Source: Cytidiella melzeri
Lineage: Eukaryota; Basidiomycota; Agaricomycetes; Polyporales; Irpicaceae
Direction of reading: 5' to 3'
DNA: 43,186 nt
Assembly (NCBI GenBank): GCA_022592445.1
Contig: JABYQR010000364.1
Location: 1-43,186, forward strand
Below, one piece after another: positions 33,091 through 43,130 of the stretch (positions are counted from its first letter, which is position 1; the number at the start of each line of letters is the position of its first letter). Position numbers and translations under genes: made by a program. The notes under the pieces were generated by a model, which saw only the letters and a list, made by a program, of their open reading frames with translations, was not told the origin of the DNA and did not search any database.

Positions 33091-36000
33091 ATGACTATCG
33101 AGACACAGAACACATTCAGGGTAATTTCTTTTAATGCAAACCATACAGCTAATAACACTGCAGCAGTGCTGCAGCACTTTATTCGAGCTGACGCCATCTT
33201 CATCCAGGAACCTTCGTACTCTGTTTTAAAACGGACTCCTTCATCTACCAACCCCCAGGGCGATGAGTACTTTGGGACGCAAGCACAATCCGCAGACTGG
33301 CTTCTCCTCGAAGTCACCGACATTCGCCAGGCTAGGGTAGCCTGTTACGTCAATCGCAGGTGGGCTGGGTCCAACCCGCGCACTCGACACGACATAATAT
33401 CACACCCCCACCTTCTATGCTTCTCTCTCACCTTCGGTCACGAGGAGCGGTTCTTTCTTAACGTCTACAGTCATCCCGACACCCACGACGCCACTCACGC
33501 TCTCCTCGCCACACACCGCCTCCCTGCTTTCACTCTGGTAGCAGGCGACTTCAACCTCCATCACATGCTTTGGGAGACAGGACGACGTGACGAGCGACAT
33601 GCACAAGACCTCATAGACTTCATGCCGGACATTGGCGTGTCCCTGCTGAACGCACCAGACGTCCACACGCACTTTCCGCATAGGCGCGGCTTTGCACCCT
33701 CGGTCATTGACCTCGCGTGGATTGAGTCCGCAATGGTTAACCACCCACTGACGGCCCTTACAGTTGATACTGACATGCGCATGGGGTCGGATCATGCCAT
33801 CCTTGCCATTGACATACCCACCGTACCAGAGCACATCGCCTTCCCGCGCATCACACCCAACTCAGACGCGGAGACTGAGTTCATTCTTAATATCCTTGAC
33901 GCTGCACATTCGCGCGTCAACGACTCCCTCTCATCTTCTGAAGACATTGAAAATTCGCTAACGCTCTTTTTCGATTCCATACAGGAAGATTTTGAAAAAC
34001 ACGCGACAAAACCGCGCATCTCCAACCACTCAAAACCCTGGTGGAATGAGGAGTGCCGTGAGGCACTTAGGGTGTTCTGCCATTCTGGACTACAAGAGGA
34101 CCGCTGGGCCTTCTTTCGAGCAGTACGAAAGGCCAAACGCCAGCACTTTGACAGCGTCATTGCCGATATGGCGGCCAAGAAACGCGTATGGGACCTCACC
34201 ACCTGGGCCAAACCATGTCCCATCTCAACGCTGTCCCACATCAAGGGAAGCGATGGAGCCACCTTCTCCTCTTTTGACGAGTTCGTGAGGGGGTGCTCAG
34301 ATCAGTTCTACTCAGCACAGGACCGCCCTGTCGACTTGTCCATCGTCGAGGTACTCGAACAGCGGGATGAACGACCCTTCCCCCCCTTCTCCCGACAGGA
34401 GTTGAAGGAGTGCCTGGCAACAACCTCTTCCCGCTCAGCGCCGGGCCCAGACCACCTCACTTGGTCAATGATCAAGACCCTTGTGGCTGATCGCGAAATC
34501 GAAGCGTACATTTTATCTGTGTTTAATGCATGCATCACTAACGGTTTTTGGCCCTCACAATTCAAGTCCTCAATCACGGTCGTCATCCCGAAGCCCAAGA
34601 AGACGGACTATTCGGTGTTGAAGGCGTACCACCCGATCGTCCTCCTGAGTTGCATGGGCAAACTCATGGAAAAGATGATTGCCAATCGCATGCAATACGA
34701 CTGCGTACGCTTCCAACTCCTACACCCCTCTCAATGTGGAGGAGTTCGCCACCACTCCACAGACAACGTGGGCCTTCTCCTCGCGCACCACCTTCGGGCG
34801 GCTCGAGCGGCTGGCCTGCACTCGTCGTGCCTCGCCATGGACATAGCGCAGTTCTTCCCTTCCATAAACCATCAGCTACTCATTGCCATTCTCCGACGAC
34901 TAGGGTTCCACTCCTCGCTGTGCGAACTCATGGCCGCATACCTTGCCAATCACACCACCCAGTTCCGATGGGCAGAGAAACTGTCTGGTCCGGTGAACTG
35001 CACCGTTGGCGTAGGCCAAGGCTCATGCCTCTCCCCTCCCTTCTCTGCGCTGGCCATCACACCTGCGCTCTTTGCCATTTCAAAACTTTTACCCACCCCA
35101 AGTTCCGTTCTACGTCTCTTGCTTTTATTCTTTGTCGACGACGGTACCCTCGCCATTTCTTCTGATTCTCTTGGCACAAACGTCTTTATTCTTAAAAACC
35201 TTTACCTTAACATCACAAAAATATTCGCTCGCATAGGGATCATCCTAGAATTAGATAAACTCGAACTCGCACACTTCCCTCTTCCTAGGTACAATGGACC
35301 GTTACCCTCCCTTTCTGTCTCCATCGATAACTCGTCGGTTACTCTTTCCCCCAAACACATCTGGCGTTATCTCGGATTCTTCTTCGATTCCCATTTGAAC
35401 TTCAAGTATCATGTTCGCTTCTACGCCACAAAGGCCCTCAGCACGGTACGAGGATACCCCATGCTGGGGAACTCCAATCGCGGCCTCACTCCAGCACAAA
35501 AGCGCCTTCTGTACATTTCCTGTGTCCGCCCCATCCTCACATACGGGTTTCGCCTCTGGTTCAACCCTCGCAAACCTCAAAAAGCTCTCATATCAACCCT
35601 CTCACAAGCCCAGTCGACTGCCGCAAGGTGGATATTGGGCGCATTTCGCACATCCCCCATCGGTGGAATGGAGATCCTCGCCGGTCTCCTTCCGATCCGC
35701 CTTCATCTCCGAAAGGTTTTCGACATATCCGTCCTTCGCACTCAATGCCTCCCCCCAAGTCATCTCGCCACCATCGCTGCCACTCCCAACTCGTGTCGCA
35801 ACACATCTCACTCCATTGGATTCCCCGTCCATAACATACTCCCTCATTTGCACCTACCACTCCAACTCCATCACCAAGCCGCCACACCTAATCTCGAACC
35901 CATCAGTCATTCGCATCCCGAAATACAACCCGGAAATAGAGTAATAGACATCTTTGAGTCGCGCATTTCTTTCATTCTTAATCATCCTAAGAAATCTTCT

Positions 36001-36957
36001 GACGCCTTTAAATCTTGGTTAGAAAATAAACAATCTTTTATCAATCATTTAGCCAACTCCCCATTAACTACCTTCGCCTTCTTGGACGGGTCAGCACGCA
36101 CAGGAACTCCGGACGTTGCCGCAGCCGCATACCGTTTGTACGTTGGAAGGGCCCTTGTCGCATCCATGGCATTCACGTACTCCAACGCCACGTCTTTCAA
36201 TGCCGAACTCTTAGCCTTAGCCGCTTGCATTGCGCGCGGCATCAACACCACCACCACCGACCTCCACGTCTTCTGCGATAGCGAATCTGCTATAACCACT
36301 CTCCTCAAGGTCGAACCGCACTCTGCCCAAGCTATATCCATCAGCATAACCAGCCGACTGCGCGCATGGTTCTCTCTCAATCCTGCAGCGCACCTCCACA
36401 TTCATTGGTGTCCGGGACATGTGGGCGTCGAACAAAACGAGTCGGTGGACCAGCAGGCCCGAGAGGCACTAGCAAACCCCAATTCTATACCTTTCACCTC
36501 GGTCGCATGGACCAGGAAAACGGCCAAGATTCGCGCAGCTGCTGCGTGGGCGAACATGTGTAAACAACCTGCATACCGAGGCCACAACTTTTTATGCGGA
36601 CGACGACCGCTCGCCCCCAACACCCACAAAGGCGGAAAGTTCCTCTCTCGCTTCACCACAAACGCACTGGTTGCTTGGGCAGCTCAAGCTATTCTTAATC
36701 ACGCACCCACTGGAGAGTACCGCTCTCGATTCTTCCCTGCCGAAGCCACTCGCTGCGACCAATGCAACGTTTTACAATCGCGCATGCACATCCTGAACCA
36801 ATGTACTCGGTATCGCCGGCCGCGACGCAACTTCCTGGAGTTCCTCAAGAACTCCGCTGACCCCGATCCCGCTCTTTATGCCTTTTTACTTGACAACCCT
36901 TTTGCATTTACATTTGAACACGCTCCCACCAATAATGAACAGTCAATGATGTGGTAG
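33091..36957 (+). CDS. Non-LTR retrotransposon ORF2 polyprotein (endonuclease, RT, RNase H), 1,288 aa
   Basis: Makes the target nick and reverse-transcribes the element RNA. The AP-type endonuclease (about 1-240) has RVISFNAN, then IFIQEP, LVAGDFNLHH and GSDHAILAID. The RT (about 440-760) has SAPGPDHLTW, the motif A segment AMDIAQFFPSINH, GVGQGSCLSPPF (motif B) and the catalytic FFVDDGT (Phe in place of the usual Tyr/Ala). RNase H (about 995-1125) has AFLDGSA, then FNAELLALA, FCDSESA and CPGHVGVEQNESVDQQA, so the expected acidic residues and His are present. A C-terminal motif CDQCN...HILNQC (from about 1222) is a CCHC-type finger. All catalytic positions I can check are intact. Confidence 0.95.
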   Translation: MTIETQNTFRVISFNANHTANNTAAVLQHFIRADAIFIQEPSYSVLKRTPSSTNPQGDEYFGTQAQSADWLLLEVTDIRQARVACYVNRRWAGSNPRTRHDIISHPHLLCFSLTFGHEERFFLNVYSHPDTHDATHALLATHRLPAFTLVAGDFNLHHMLWETGRRDERHAQDLIDFMPDIGVSLLNAPDVHTHFPHRRGFAPSVIDLAWIESAMVNHPLTALTVDTDMRMGSDHAILAIDIPTVPEHIAFPRITPNSDAETEFILNILDAAHSRVNDSLSSSEDIENSLTLFFDSIQEDFEKHATKPRISNHSKPWWNEECREALRVFCHSGLQEDRWAFFRAVRKAKRQHFDSVIADMAAKKRVWDLTTWAKPCPISTLSHIKGSDGATFSSFDEFVRGCSDQFYSAQDRPVDLSIVEVLEQRDERPFPPFSRQELKECLATTSSRSAPGPDHLTWSMIKTLVADREIEAYILSVFNACITNGFWPSQFKSSITVVIPKPKKTDYSVLKAYHPIVLLSCMGKLMEKMIANRMQYDCVRFQLLHPSQCGGVRHHSTDNVGLLLAHHLRAARAAGLHSSCLAMDIAQFFPSINHQLLIAILRRLGFHSSLCELMAAYLANHTTQFRWAEKLSGPVNCTVGVGQGSCLSPPFSALAITPALFAISKLLPTPSSVLRLLLLFFVDDGTLAISSDSLGTNVFILKNLYLNITKIFARIGIILELDKLELAHFPLPRYNGPLPSLSVSIDNSSVTLSPKHIWRYLGFFFDSHLNFKYHVRFYATKALSTVRGYPMLGNSNRGLTPAQKRLLYISCVRPILTYGFRLWFNPRKPQKALISTLSQAQSTAARWILGAFRTSPIGGMEILAGLLPIRLHLRKVFDISVLRTQCLPPSHLATIAATPNSCRNTSHSIGFPVHNILPHLHLPLQLHHQAATPNLEPISHSHPEIQPGNRVIDIFESRISFILNHPKKSSDAFKSWLENKQSFINHLANSPLTTFAFLDGSARTGTPDVAAAAYRLYVGRALVASMAFTYSNATSFNAELLALAACIARGINTTTTDLHVFCDSESAITTLLKVEPHSAQAISISITSRLRAWFSLNPAAHLHIHWCPGHVGVEQNESVDQQAREALANPNSIPFTSVAWTRKTAKIRAAAAWANMCKQPAYRGHNFLCGRRPLAPNTHKGGKFLSRFTTNALVAWAAQAILNHAPTGEYRSRFFPAEATRCDQCNVLQSRMHILNQCTRYRRPRRNFLEFLKNSADPDPALYAFLLDNPFAFTFEHAPTNNEQSMMW

Positions 36958-37086
36958 TGTACATTCATTGCGCGTTTCGCGCGTCTAGACACCCAAGTCT
37001 TCCTGTTACGCGTACGTTATTATGTGTATATTCCTAGGTTTTGTATCGTCCCTGGCTCCGCCGACGTTTAATATCACTGATTTTTT

Positions 37087-37119
37087 AAAAAAAAAAAAAA
37101 AAAAAGACGCGACGCATCC
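37087..37119 (+). repeat. A-tail and 3' target-site duplication of the non-LTR element
   Basis: 19 A residues (37087-37105) end the element, followed by GACGCGACGCATCC (37106-37119), identical to 31043-31056. The DNA from 37120 onward is therefore the original continuation of the HAT1 upstream region. Confidence 0.95.
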
Positions 37120-38274
37120 CGACGTAGTTCCTTTTATGGACTCGGACTTTCTGCGGTGGGTTGGCTTCATCCTGAACGGAATCCAGATCTAGATCTAGAA
37201 GCGTTAGTAACAAGATTTGTTCCATATAACAAAAGTCCATCTGTATTTGCTTGTCCCATGGGTCAACTTATCACGGAATTAGTCACACAAGACTTCTTTG
37301 ACAAGCATATGGCAGGAGGACTGTCAGGGTTATCTGAAACAGGAATTTTGTGAGCTAACTTGAACACTGCTTGATGAAACCACTTGATTGCAATTCATGA
37401 TAAAGTTACCCAAAGGTGTAGGTGGTGTTACCCAGAGTCAGATAATTTTCAACATATCTGTAATGAACAGTTTGCACACCCCAATATTGACATTTTTTAT
37501 TCCCGATACCATGCTAGTGGGAGAGGGTCTTAGAGTCTGAGATTCTATTTCCATAACTGGAGGGTTCTCCGCCAAAATTGCAAACAGTCATGTGACTTTG
37601 TTTGGGCGTCTCATTGCGTGATCTTGCGTGAACTGTGGCTGTGTGGTCTTCAATGCTGCCTCTGTGCCTCTCTGGTCCCCTGCATGTCACGCATCACTGT
37701 GTTTGCTTGATACAGTGCTTTGCATATGAAACTGCAATCCACAATTTTTTGTGCACGTTTGTTTGAGCCAAAACAGGCCTGATATGGAACTAAACTGTCA
37801 CACAGAGCCACAGATGCACACTGAGTGCTACTAACTGAACTGTCACACATCCATGATCAGTGTGGCCACACCTATAAATACATAGATTCTTCTGAGTAAG
37901 TGAGCGCAAGTAGGAGACATAGAGGTTCATACGAGCAGTGCATGTGATAATCACATTATATGTCACAGTGTGACAATAGTAGTCAAAACAGTCCTGGGCC
38001 TATCTTAAGATAGTTATCAAGATCCCATCAATACCATTGCCTGCTGAGGCAAGTCTTGTAAAGACATTAAAAATCTGTGACATCACATTCTTGCTTTGAA
38101 CTTCATGCAAAGAGTTTTGAACAAACACCTTGGTCATTGAGTCCACTTTTCACCACTGTCAAGAGTGTGCCTCAGCAGTTCCAAGTGACTCCAGCAGCTT
38201 CTACCAATGTCCCTGACGGAGTTATCCCCTCATTGGCTGATGGTAATCTAGTCTGTGCCCTCCTCAGTTGTGTC
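37120..38274. other. Former HAT1 upstream DNA (to about 37190), then CpG-poor repeat DNA without a recognised gene
   Basis: The first ~70 bp keep CpGs and probably belong to the HAT1 promoter region before insertion. From about 37190 the sequence becomes AT-rich and CpG-poor. A 65-codon open frame (37156-37353) begins at a GTG and crosses that change of composition; I do not recognise it. The rest shows no domain and no RNA gene. Confidence 0.4.
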
Positions 38275-38279
38275 ATTGG

Positions 38280-38515
38280 TGTAACCCTGCTCACGCAGTT
38301 GACCTGATTTGTATGTAGATTATGTAATGTAGTTTAACACCGTTGTGGACAAGATATGTGTTGTACAACCTCTCTTCTCTATGCTCTACTTTACAATACT
38401 TCTTGTACTACGTACTTGCACCTGTTGTTGTGCATCTGGACAATACAGCTCGCTCCTGTTCCTTTCCTGAACGACTGCGTATCCCGGTGAAAACGAGCCG
38501 TCAACTCACCTTACA
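38280..38515 (+). repeat. Left LTR of the compact element
   Basis: 236 bp, TGTAACCC to CTTACA. It matches 40070-40305 at equal length. Many of the differences are C/T or G/A. Confidence 0.9.
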
Positions 38516-38929
38516 CTTTTTTCAAACCTCCACCATTCTGATCCCCACTCTTGCTCACAACAATCTATTCCATTGTGGCCAACCAACCATCTCAAACCAA
38601 GGCCCGTGAGTCTGCACGAGCTACACCTCTGCAGATCCGGCGCTATTGCAAATATCTTGTCCTTCAGCATTGAAAGACCTCCCTCCACATCTGCTGACCA
38701 GGCCACCTGCCATGTGCTCGAGCCCTCTATTGCCCCTCCCTGAGTCTTTGGTCGATTTCACTTCTGCCACTCCACCACTCTCTAGCACTTGACAGCCACC
38801 TTCTCCTGAGTCCCCCTCCTCATCTGGGCCACAGCCCCTCGTTGTAACACTGCAACAAATCGGAATGTCTACTGGCTGGACTGTTGTTTCATAGTATTGT
38901 TGCAAATTGACTCAAAAAGTGCCAAGACA

Positions 38930-39773
38930 CCTTCAAGATGGCACTCCTTCTCAACCCCACGTGTACTAGTGTATTGTCTGTTTGGGCACAAATCACATTG
39001 GCTGGATTGAAGATGACAGATGACTCTGCTGCGTCCTGGTAGAACAAGAATCACAACAAACTCAAAGCATTGGCCACCTGGGATCTCTGCTCTGCCAGGG
39101 TTTGCAAACATTTTGTGCCAAATGATTGGCGCCTCGAGGCTCTCAACCACTTTTACAGCCTGTCGCAGCAAAATAATGACTTCTGCGCCTTCGTCACAGA
39201 ACTTCAATCTGTTTGCAATGTCTCACAGGTGCCAGGGAGGACTTCATGATCTTGGACATGACCATGAATAATCATGTCCTCTTCTTTGCTAACCGCCACC
39301 TTTGCCTCCATGTCTTAGCCAACCCTGCGCTCAAGTACAAAACCTTGAGGCTTAATGCACTCATTAACCTGCTTCAGACCACTTGGGTTAGCATGAAAAA
39401 CAACTTGGCTGCTCCTTATTGCCCATCTGGTCCTCCTGCTGCAGTTCCTGTCTTGAATGGTTGTGCTCTGCTGACCAATCACAACTGTGATGTGCTGCAG
39501 AAAGCTGGTGGCTGCTTCAACTGCTGTTGCACGCCTGTGTCTCCAGGCTGGGTGGCTCACAATTCACGTGACTGTCCCGGTGATCCAGCCAATGGGATTC
39601 CGCCTCGCCACGTCACCTTGCCAACTCCAAGAATGGTTGGTGCTGTTTGCTTTGCAGAAGACAACCTGCCGCCTCTTTCTGGCACCTTGACTGATGACAA
39701 CCTGAACAACCCAATTGTTGCCATCATCCACAAAGCTCCTGCAACATGGGCGATGGCAGCTCTCCAAAGATGA
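38930..39773 (+). pseudogene. Broken gag-like region of the compact LTR element
   Basis: Pieces in more than one frame resemble LTR-element gag. A part around 39120-39220 reads DWRLEALNHFYSLSQQNNDF, typical of the central helical gag region. The frame at 39213-39773 continues to a zinc-knuckle-like segment with Cys-x2-Cys near 39515 and His and Cys near 39558-39574, but the spacing is expanded and probably non-functional. Stops and frame changes separate the pieces. No enzyme domains follow before the purine tract. Confidence 0.6.
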
Positions 39774-40060
39774 CCTGGCTTGGTTAGCTTTACAACAATG
39801 AAGACCTCTCCAACAACTAGCTGTGCTCCAAAATCTCTCTGCTCTCGCTATTGCCTTTGCCATCAATGTTTTCCTTGCCTTCCTTCTTTTCTTTCTGGCC
39901 CACACTTGGTGCAACGCTCTTTTGGCTTACTGTCTGTCATTACCCCTGTGGCCTTGGCTCGCGTGTATGCCCTTCTGGAACTCTTTTTGTGCAACTCTTC
40001 ATGTGCTGTTTTTCAACTTTATTCATTGTTTTTGCTTGACCCCAGAAAATGTTTTTGAAC

Positions 40061-40069
40061 AGGGGAGAG
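40061..40069 (+). promoter_or_regulatory. Polypurine tract of the compact LTR element
   Basis: AGGGGAGAG immediately before the right LTR; the expected primer site for plus-strand DNA synthesis. Confidence 0.65.
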
Positions 40070-40305
40070 TGTAACCCTGCTCACGCAGTTCACCTAATTT
40101 TTATGTAGATTATGTAACGTAGTTTGACACCGTTGTGGACAAGACATGTGTTGAACGACGTCTCTTCTCTATGCTCTACTTTACAATACTTATTGTACTA
40201 CGTACTTGCATCCGTTGTTGCACATCTGGACAATACAGCGTGGTCCTGTTCCTTTCCTGAACAATTGTGTGCCCCAATGAAGATGAACCGCCAACTTGCC
40301 TTACA
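40070..40305 (+). repeat. Right LTR of the compact element
   Basis: 236 bp, partner of 38280-38515, followed at once by the ATTGG target duplication (40306-40310). Confidence 0.9.
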
Positions 40306-40445
40306 ATTGGATTGTGGATGATTCTTGGTGTGTTGTTTCCAATCTATATGCAGTAGATTGTAGCTGAGTGAATAGCTCAGGAATGATTGTTGTAGAATCT
40401 CTTGATTGGTTCTTAAGTGTGTGTGTGATGTTTTCTGCAGGTTCC

Positions 40446-41113
40446 TGTCACAGATTTTCAATGTTTCTACAAGAATTGCCTTACCAGGCAACGGTATTAT
40501 TGGGAATATTTAAGCGCTTATCCAGCGCTTATCCGGCGTCTATTTAGGCGCTTAACCGGCGCTTATCAGGCACTTATTCCGGTGCTTATTTCAGCGTCTA
40601 TCAATTGATGCGCTGATGCGCCATCTGTCTCTGATGCGCTGATGCGCTCCTTTCCTTATCTGTGTATCACATGATAGAACTCTCTGGAACCTTGTGGAAC
40701 ATGCTGGAACTATGATGTCATAGTATAGAACATTCCATTAGATGATGTCATAGCTCTCAGAACCTTCTGGAAAAGTCTAGCCTTGGGACTGGATCATGGG
40801 GTCAGGTCATGGGGACAATTGCTATTGGTTGGTTATTGAAGTGGCACCACTAGGGCATAGGGCATGCTTAGTAAGGTAGATTACTTTGCTTACTCATGTA
40901 GGTATTAGGGCTCTTAGGGTAGTACCTGGGGTCCTCCCTTCATGTATATATAGAGGCACTCCTGAGGGCATATCCCTCAGTCTTGTCCACTCTGTTGATA
41001 AAGGACTACTCAGTACTTCCCAGTACTTTGCTCACCACACCTCTTACTCTCTATCTCACTATCTTCCCCTCAAGTTTAACACTTATCTGGTGAGTGTAAC
41101 CTTAACTGTTACA
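40446..41113 (+). repeat. 5' LTR (668 bp) of a gypsy-like element continuing past the window
   Basis: Begins TGTCACAG and ends CTGTTACA, like the solo LTR at 6048-7089, which it matches apart from indels. It contains the GCGCTTATC tract (about 40511-40597) and a TATATATA box (40945-40952). A gag-type ORF follows downstream on the plus strand, so this is the 5' LTR. The left target duplication would be the 5 bp before 40446, but the right end of the element is outside the window. Confidence 0.85.
40945..40952 (+). promoter_or_regulatory. TATA box of the gypsy-like 5' LTR
   Basis: TATATATA in the same position and surroundings as at 6603-6610 of the solo LTR. It is the probable core promoter of the element. 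Confidence 0.6.
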
Positions 41114-41690
41114 TTTGGATAAGACTGCCCCTACTCCCTTACGTCTCTGGATGTGCTGGAGGTTTTCTTCCCCTTTCTTCTAGGTCTTGTGCCTGTGCGT
41201 GGGCCCCTCTACAAATCCTCTAGAAATAGAGGTAGCCGGACCATAGGCTTTAAGTGGTAGTCATGTCTAGGCTTTGCCTTGATGTGCACAACTTGAATCA
41301 CCCTCTTGCCCAACGCTCCTAGAGCTGATCAGAGCAGGGGTTGGCATTATGCCAACATGATGAAAGTGTGCATCCCCACAGGCGATAGTGGAGTCTGGTG
41401 TCAGACGCTCGTTATAAGAGCTAGACAACAGGACTTGAAACCCATGAGTGCCTAGGCACAAAGACAGGTAACTTGTTCTGGCCGGACTTAGGGTCAGTGA
41501 AATACTGATCCGTCAACCATTTGCCGCATGGGTGAAACCATGACGGAGATCCTTACACCACCGGACCTGGAGAGAGAGTCCAGGCCAACGCCGGCACTAC
41601 CCCACGCACATACAGGACCTCTCCTTTATGGAGATTTGTTTCGCACATCACTGAGCTGTCAAGCTCATCATGCATTGTCACACAGTCACC
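41114..41690 (+). other. Untranslated leader of the gypsy-like element
   Basis: About 580 bp between the LTR and the first ORF. The bases directly after the LTR (TTTGGATAAGACTG) occupy the primer-binding-site position, but I cannot match them to a tRNA end. No ORF of note. Confidence 0.5.
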
Positions 41691-42470
41691 ATGCCGATTT
41701 CCCGCTTCATCGCTGCTAGGTCTGGCTGCAAGGCTCCCTACTCTATTCCTGTCCGCAACAAAGTCACTGGACTTCAATAACGTCTCACCGTCTTGAAAGA
41801 GACACTCGACAAGTTCAAGGATGCTGGCAAGCCTTGCCGGCTCAATTACCCCAATAACAAGCCCCTCATCAAGAGGATCAACCTCGAGGAGCAGGCTCGT
41901 ACAGCCATTGAGCATGAAGAAGACCAGGATTGTATGAGAAAGGTCTCCCACCTCATGTCTCAACTCAGCCTTCTCGATTGTATCGAGAAGCAAGAGAAGA
42001 AGGAAGTTGAAAAGCTTTCTCTTCTCCAGCATATTGAGGAGCGCAACCAACGCGCTTACATTCCCACTCCCACTCCGCTCCCCGCTTCTCTCCACTTCTG
42101 TAAAACAAAGCTTATGCTTCGTCAACAGGAAATTGAACCAATGGTCACAGCAGCTTGTCAACGGCTTAAGCCTGTGCTCAAAAAGTTGGACGCATCTTTT
42201 GCGAGTGGTGGGCAATCTTCTAACCACCAGCTCAACACTTGTCAAGAGAAAGCACAGCTGCTGATTGGTTGTGTCTTCATGATTGAACAGTGGTTCAAGG
42301 AGAATCATACGAACAAGATGTTAAATAGGGAATGGAGGATGTTAAAGAAGGACTCAAAGAGTTTAGGCAGAATTAGTTTTGTAGACATACATTGGAGATG
42401 GGGTTATATCTTAGAGCTACTAGAAGGGCTGTTTGACATGAACACCTTTGTATATGCAGAAATGGAATAA
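41691..42470 (+). pseudogene. Extra ORF upstream of gag in the gypsy-like element, with one in-frame stop
   Basis: From an ATG at 41691 (MPISRFIAARSGCKAP) the frame meets a single TAA at about 41778-41780, then stays open for about 230 codons to the stop at 42470. The long part is highly charged and helical (for example LDKFKDAGKPCRLNYP and EKQEKKEVEKLSLLQHIEE) and looks like a coiled coil. It has no protease, RT or zinc motif and I do not recognise it. It lies between the leader and gag, an unusual place for a separate ORF in Ty3/gypsy elements. It could be an added gene of this family or a captured host fragment. Confidence 0.5.
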
Positions 42471-42641
42471 AATGTATGGGCTGACAAGCCTCATTTTACT
42501 CGGTGACAACTTCCTGAAAAGAAATTAATGTGTGAAAACAACTCTGACAAGAGTTCAATGAGTGAAAAGTGGTGTTTTCTCTTCTTCTTATACTAGAAAT
42601 AGTATCTTGCTTATCCTTTGCTAACTAAGAAATTAGAAGCA

Positions 42642-43130
42642 ATGGCCTCTCAATCTAATGCCGGATCCAGTGCTGCCCCCGCTGCTGCTACCAACCTCAC
42701 CCATTCTGTTCCTTTTGGCAAGATTACACAAATTGTCTATAACCCTTCTGTTGAGAACTTCGAGCAGCACATTTTTCACAACCTCAACATGGCCCAAAGG
42801 GCCTTTACCCGCACAGTTGAGGGAGAAGCAACTACTACCATTGTTCACAACATGATGAACCAGATGGTTCTTATCTGGAACAATCAGCTGTTGTTGTTGG
42901 AGGATAACCTCCAGGAATACGTGGATAAGGTCGCTCAAGACCTATACTTGCAGTCCGCTGCAGACACGCAAGTCCAGCGGATGGACACTGACCTGGATAT
43001 GGTCAAAACAATGATCACTAATGTGGTCAATCAGATCAATCAGCTTCCCTTGTCTCAAGGACAAGGAGGATCCTCGCGCCAGCCTAAGATTGGTGAACCC
43101 CCAGAGTTCAATGGTACGATGGCAAGGTAA
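42642..43130 (+). pseudogene. Start of gag of the gypsy-like element, frameshifted near 43110
   Basis: Starts at the ATG at 42642 (MASQSNAGSSAAPAAA), with an Ala/Ser-rich lead, a helical middle (about residues 40-140) and then KIGEPPEFNG, the sequence that opens the gag core in many fungal gypsy elements. Just after this the frame ends at a TAA (43130). A neighbouring frame from about 43114 continues with the expected sort of sequence (VKFNKWLNKISLWL) to the window end, so a one-base shift separates the two parts. The rest lies outside the window. Confidence 0.75.

Larger units (their letters stand above)
31057..37105 (+). mobile_element. Full-length Tad-like non-LTR retrotransposon, 6.05 kb
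   Basis: Bounded by perfect 14-bp target-site duplications, with a 191-bp 5' UTR, two intact ORFs separated by 10 nt, a short 3' UTR and a 19-nt A-tail (37087-37105). ORF2 with AP-type endonuclease, RT, RNase H and a terminal Cys/His motif fits the Tad/I group of non-LTR elements that is common in fungi. It is CpG-rich and has no visible disabling mutation, so it is young and may be able to move. The orientation is opposite to HAT1, whose coding start is just outside the element's 5' end. Confidence 0.95.
38280..40305 (+). mobile_element. Compact LTR retrotransposon, 2,026 bp, gag-only and decayed
   Basis: Two 236-bp LTRs (38280-38515 and 40070-40305) both begin TGTAACCC and end CTTACA, a perfect 5-bp inverted end (TGTAA/TTACA). 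The whole is flanked by a perfect 5-bp duplication ATTGG (38275-38279 and 40306-40310). A purine tract AGGGGAGAG (40061-40069) directly precedes the right LTR and sets the plus orientation. The 1.55-kb interior has only broken gag-like sequence, with no protease, integrase or RT. It is therefore non-autonomous. The LTRs differ from each other at many positions, so the insertion is not recent. Confidence 0.9.

Noticed and set aside
34548..35165. A 205-codon plus-strand frame inside ORF2
   Set aside because: It overlaps the RT domain in another frame; the RT frame has all catalytic motifs.
37156..37353. 65-codon frame beyond the retrotransposon as a gene divergent from HAT1
   Set aside because: It starts with GTG, crosses from unique to repeat-type composition and has no known motif.
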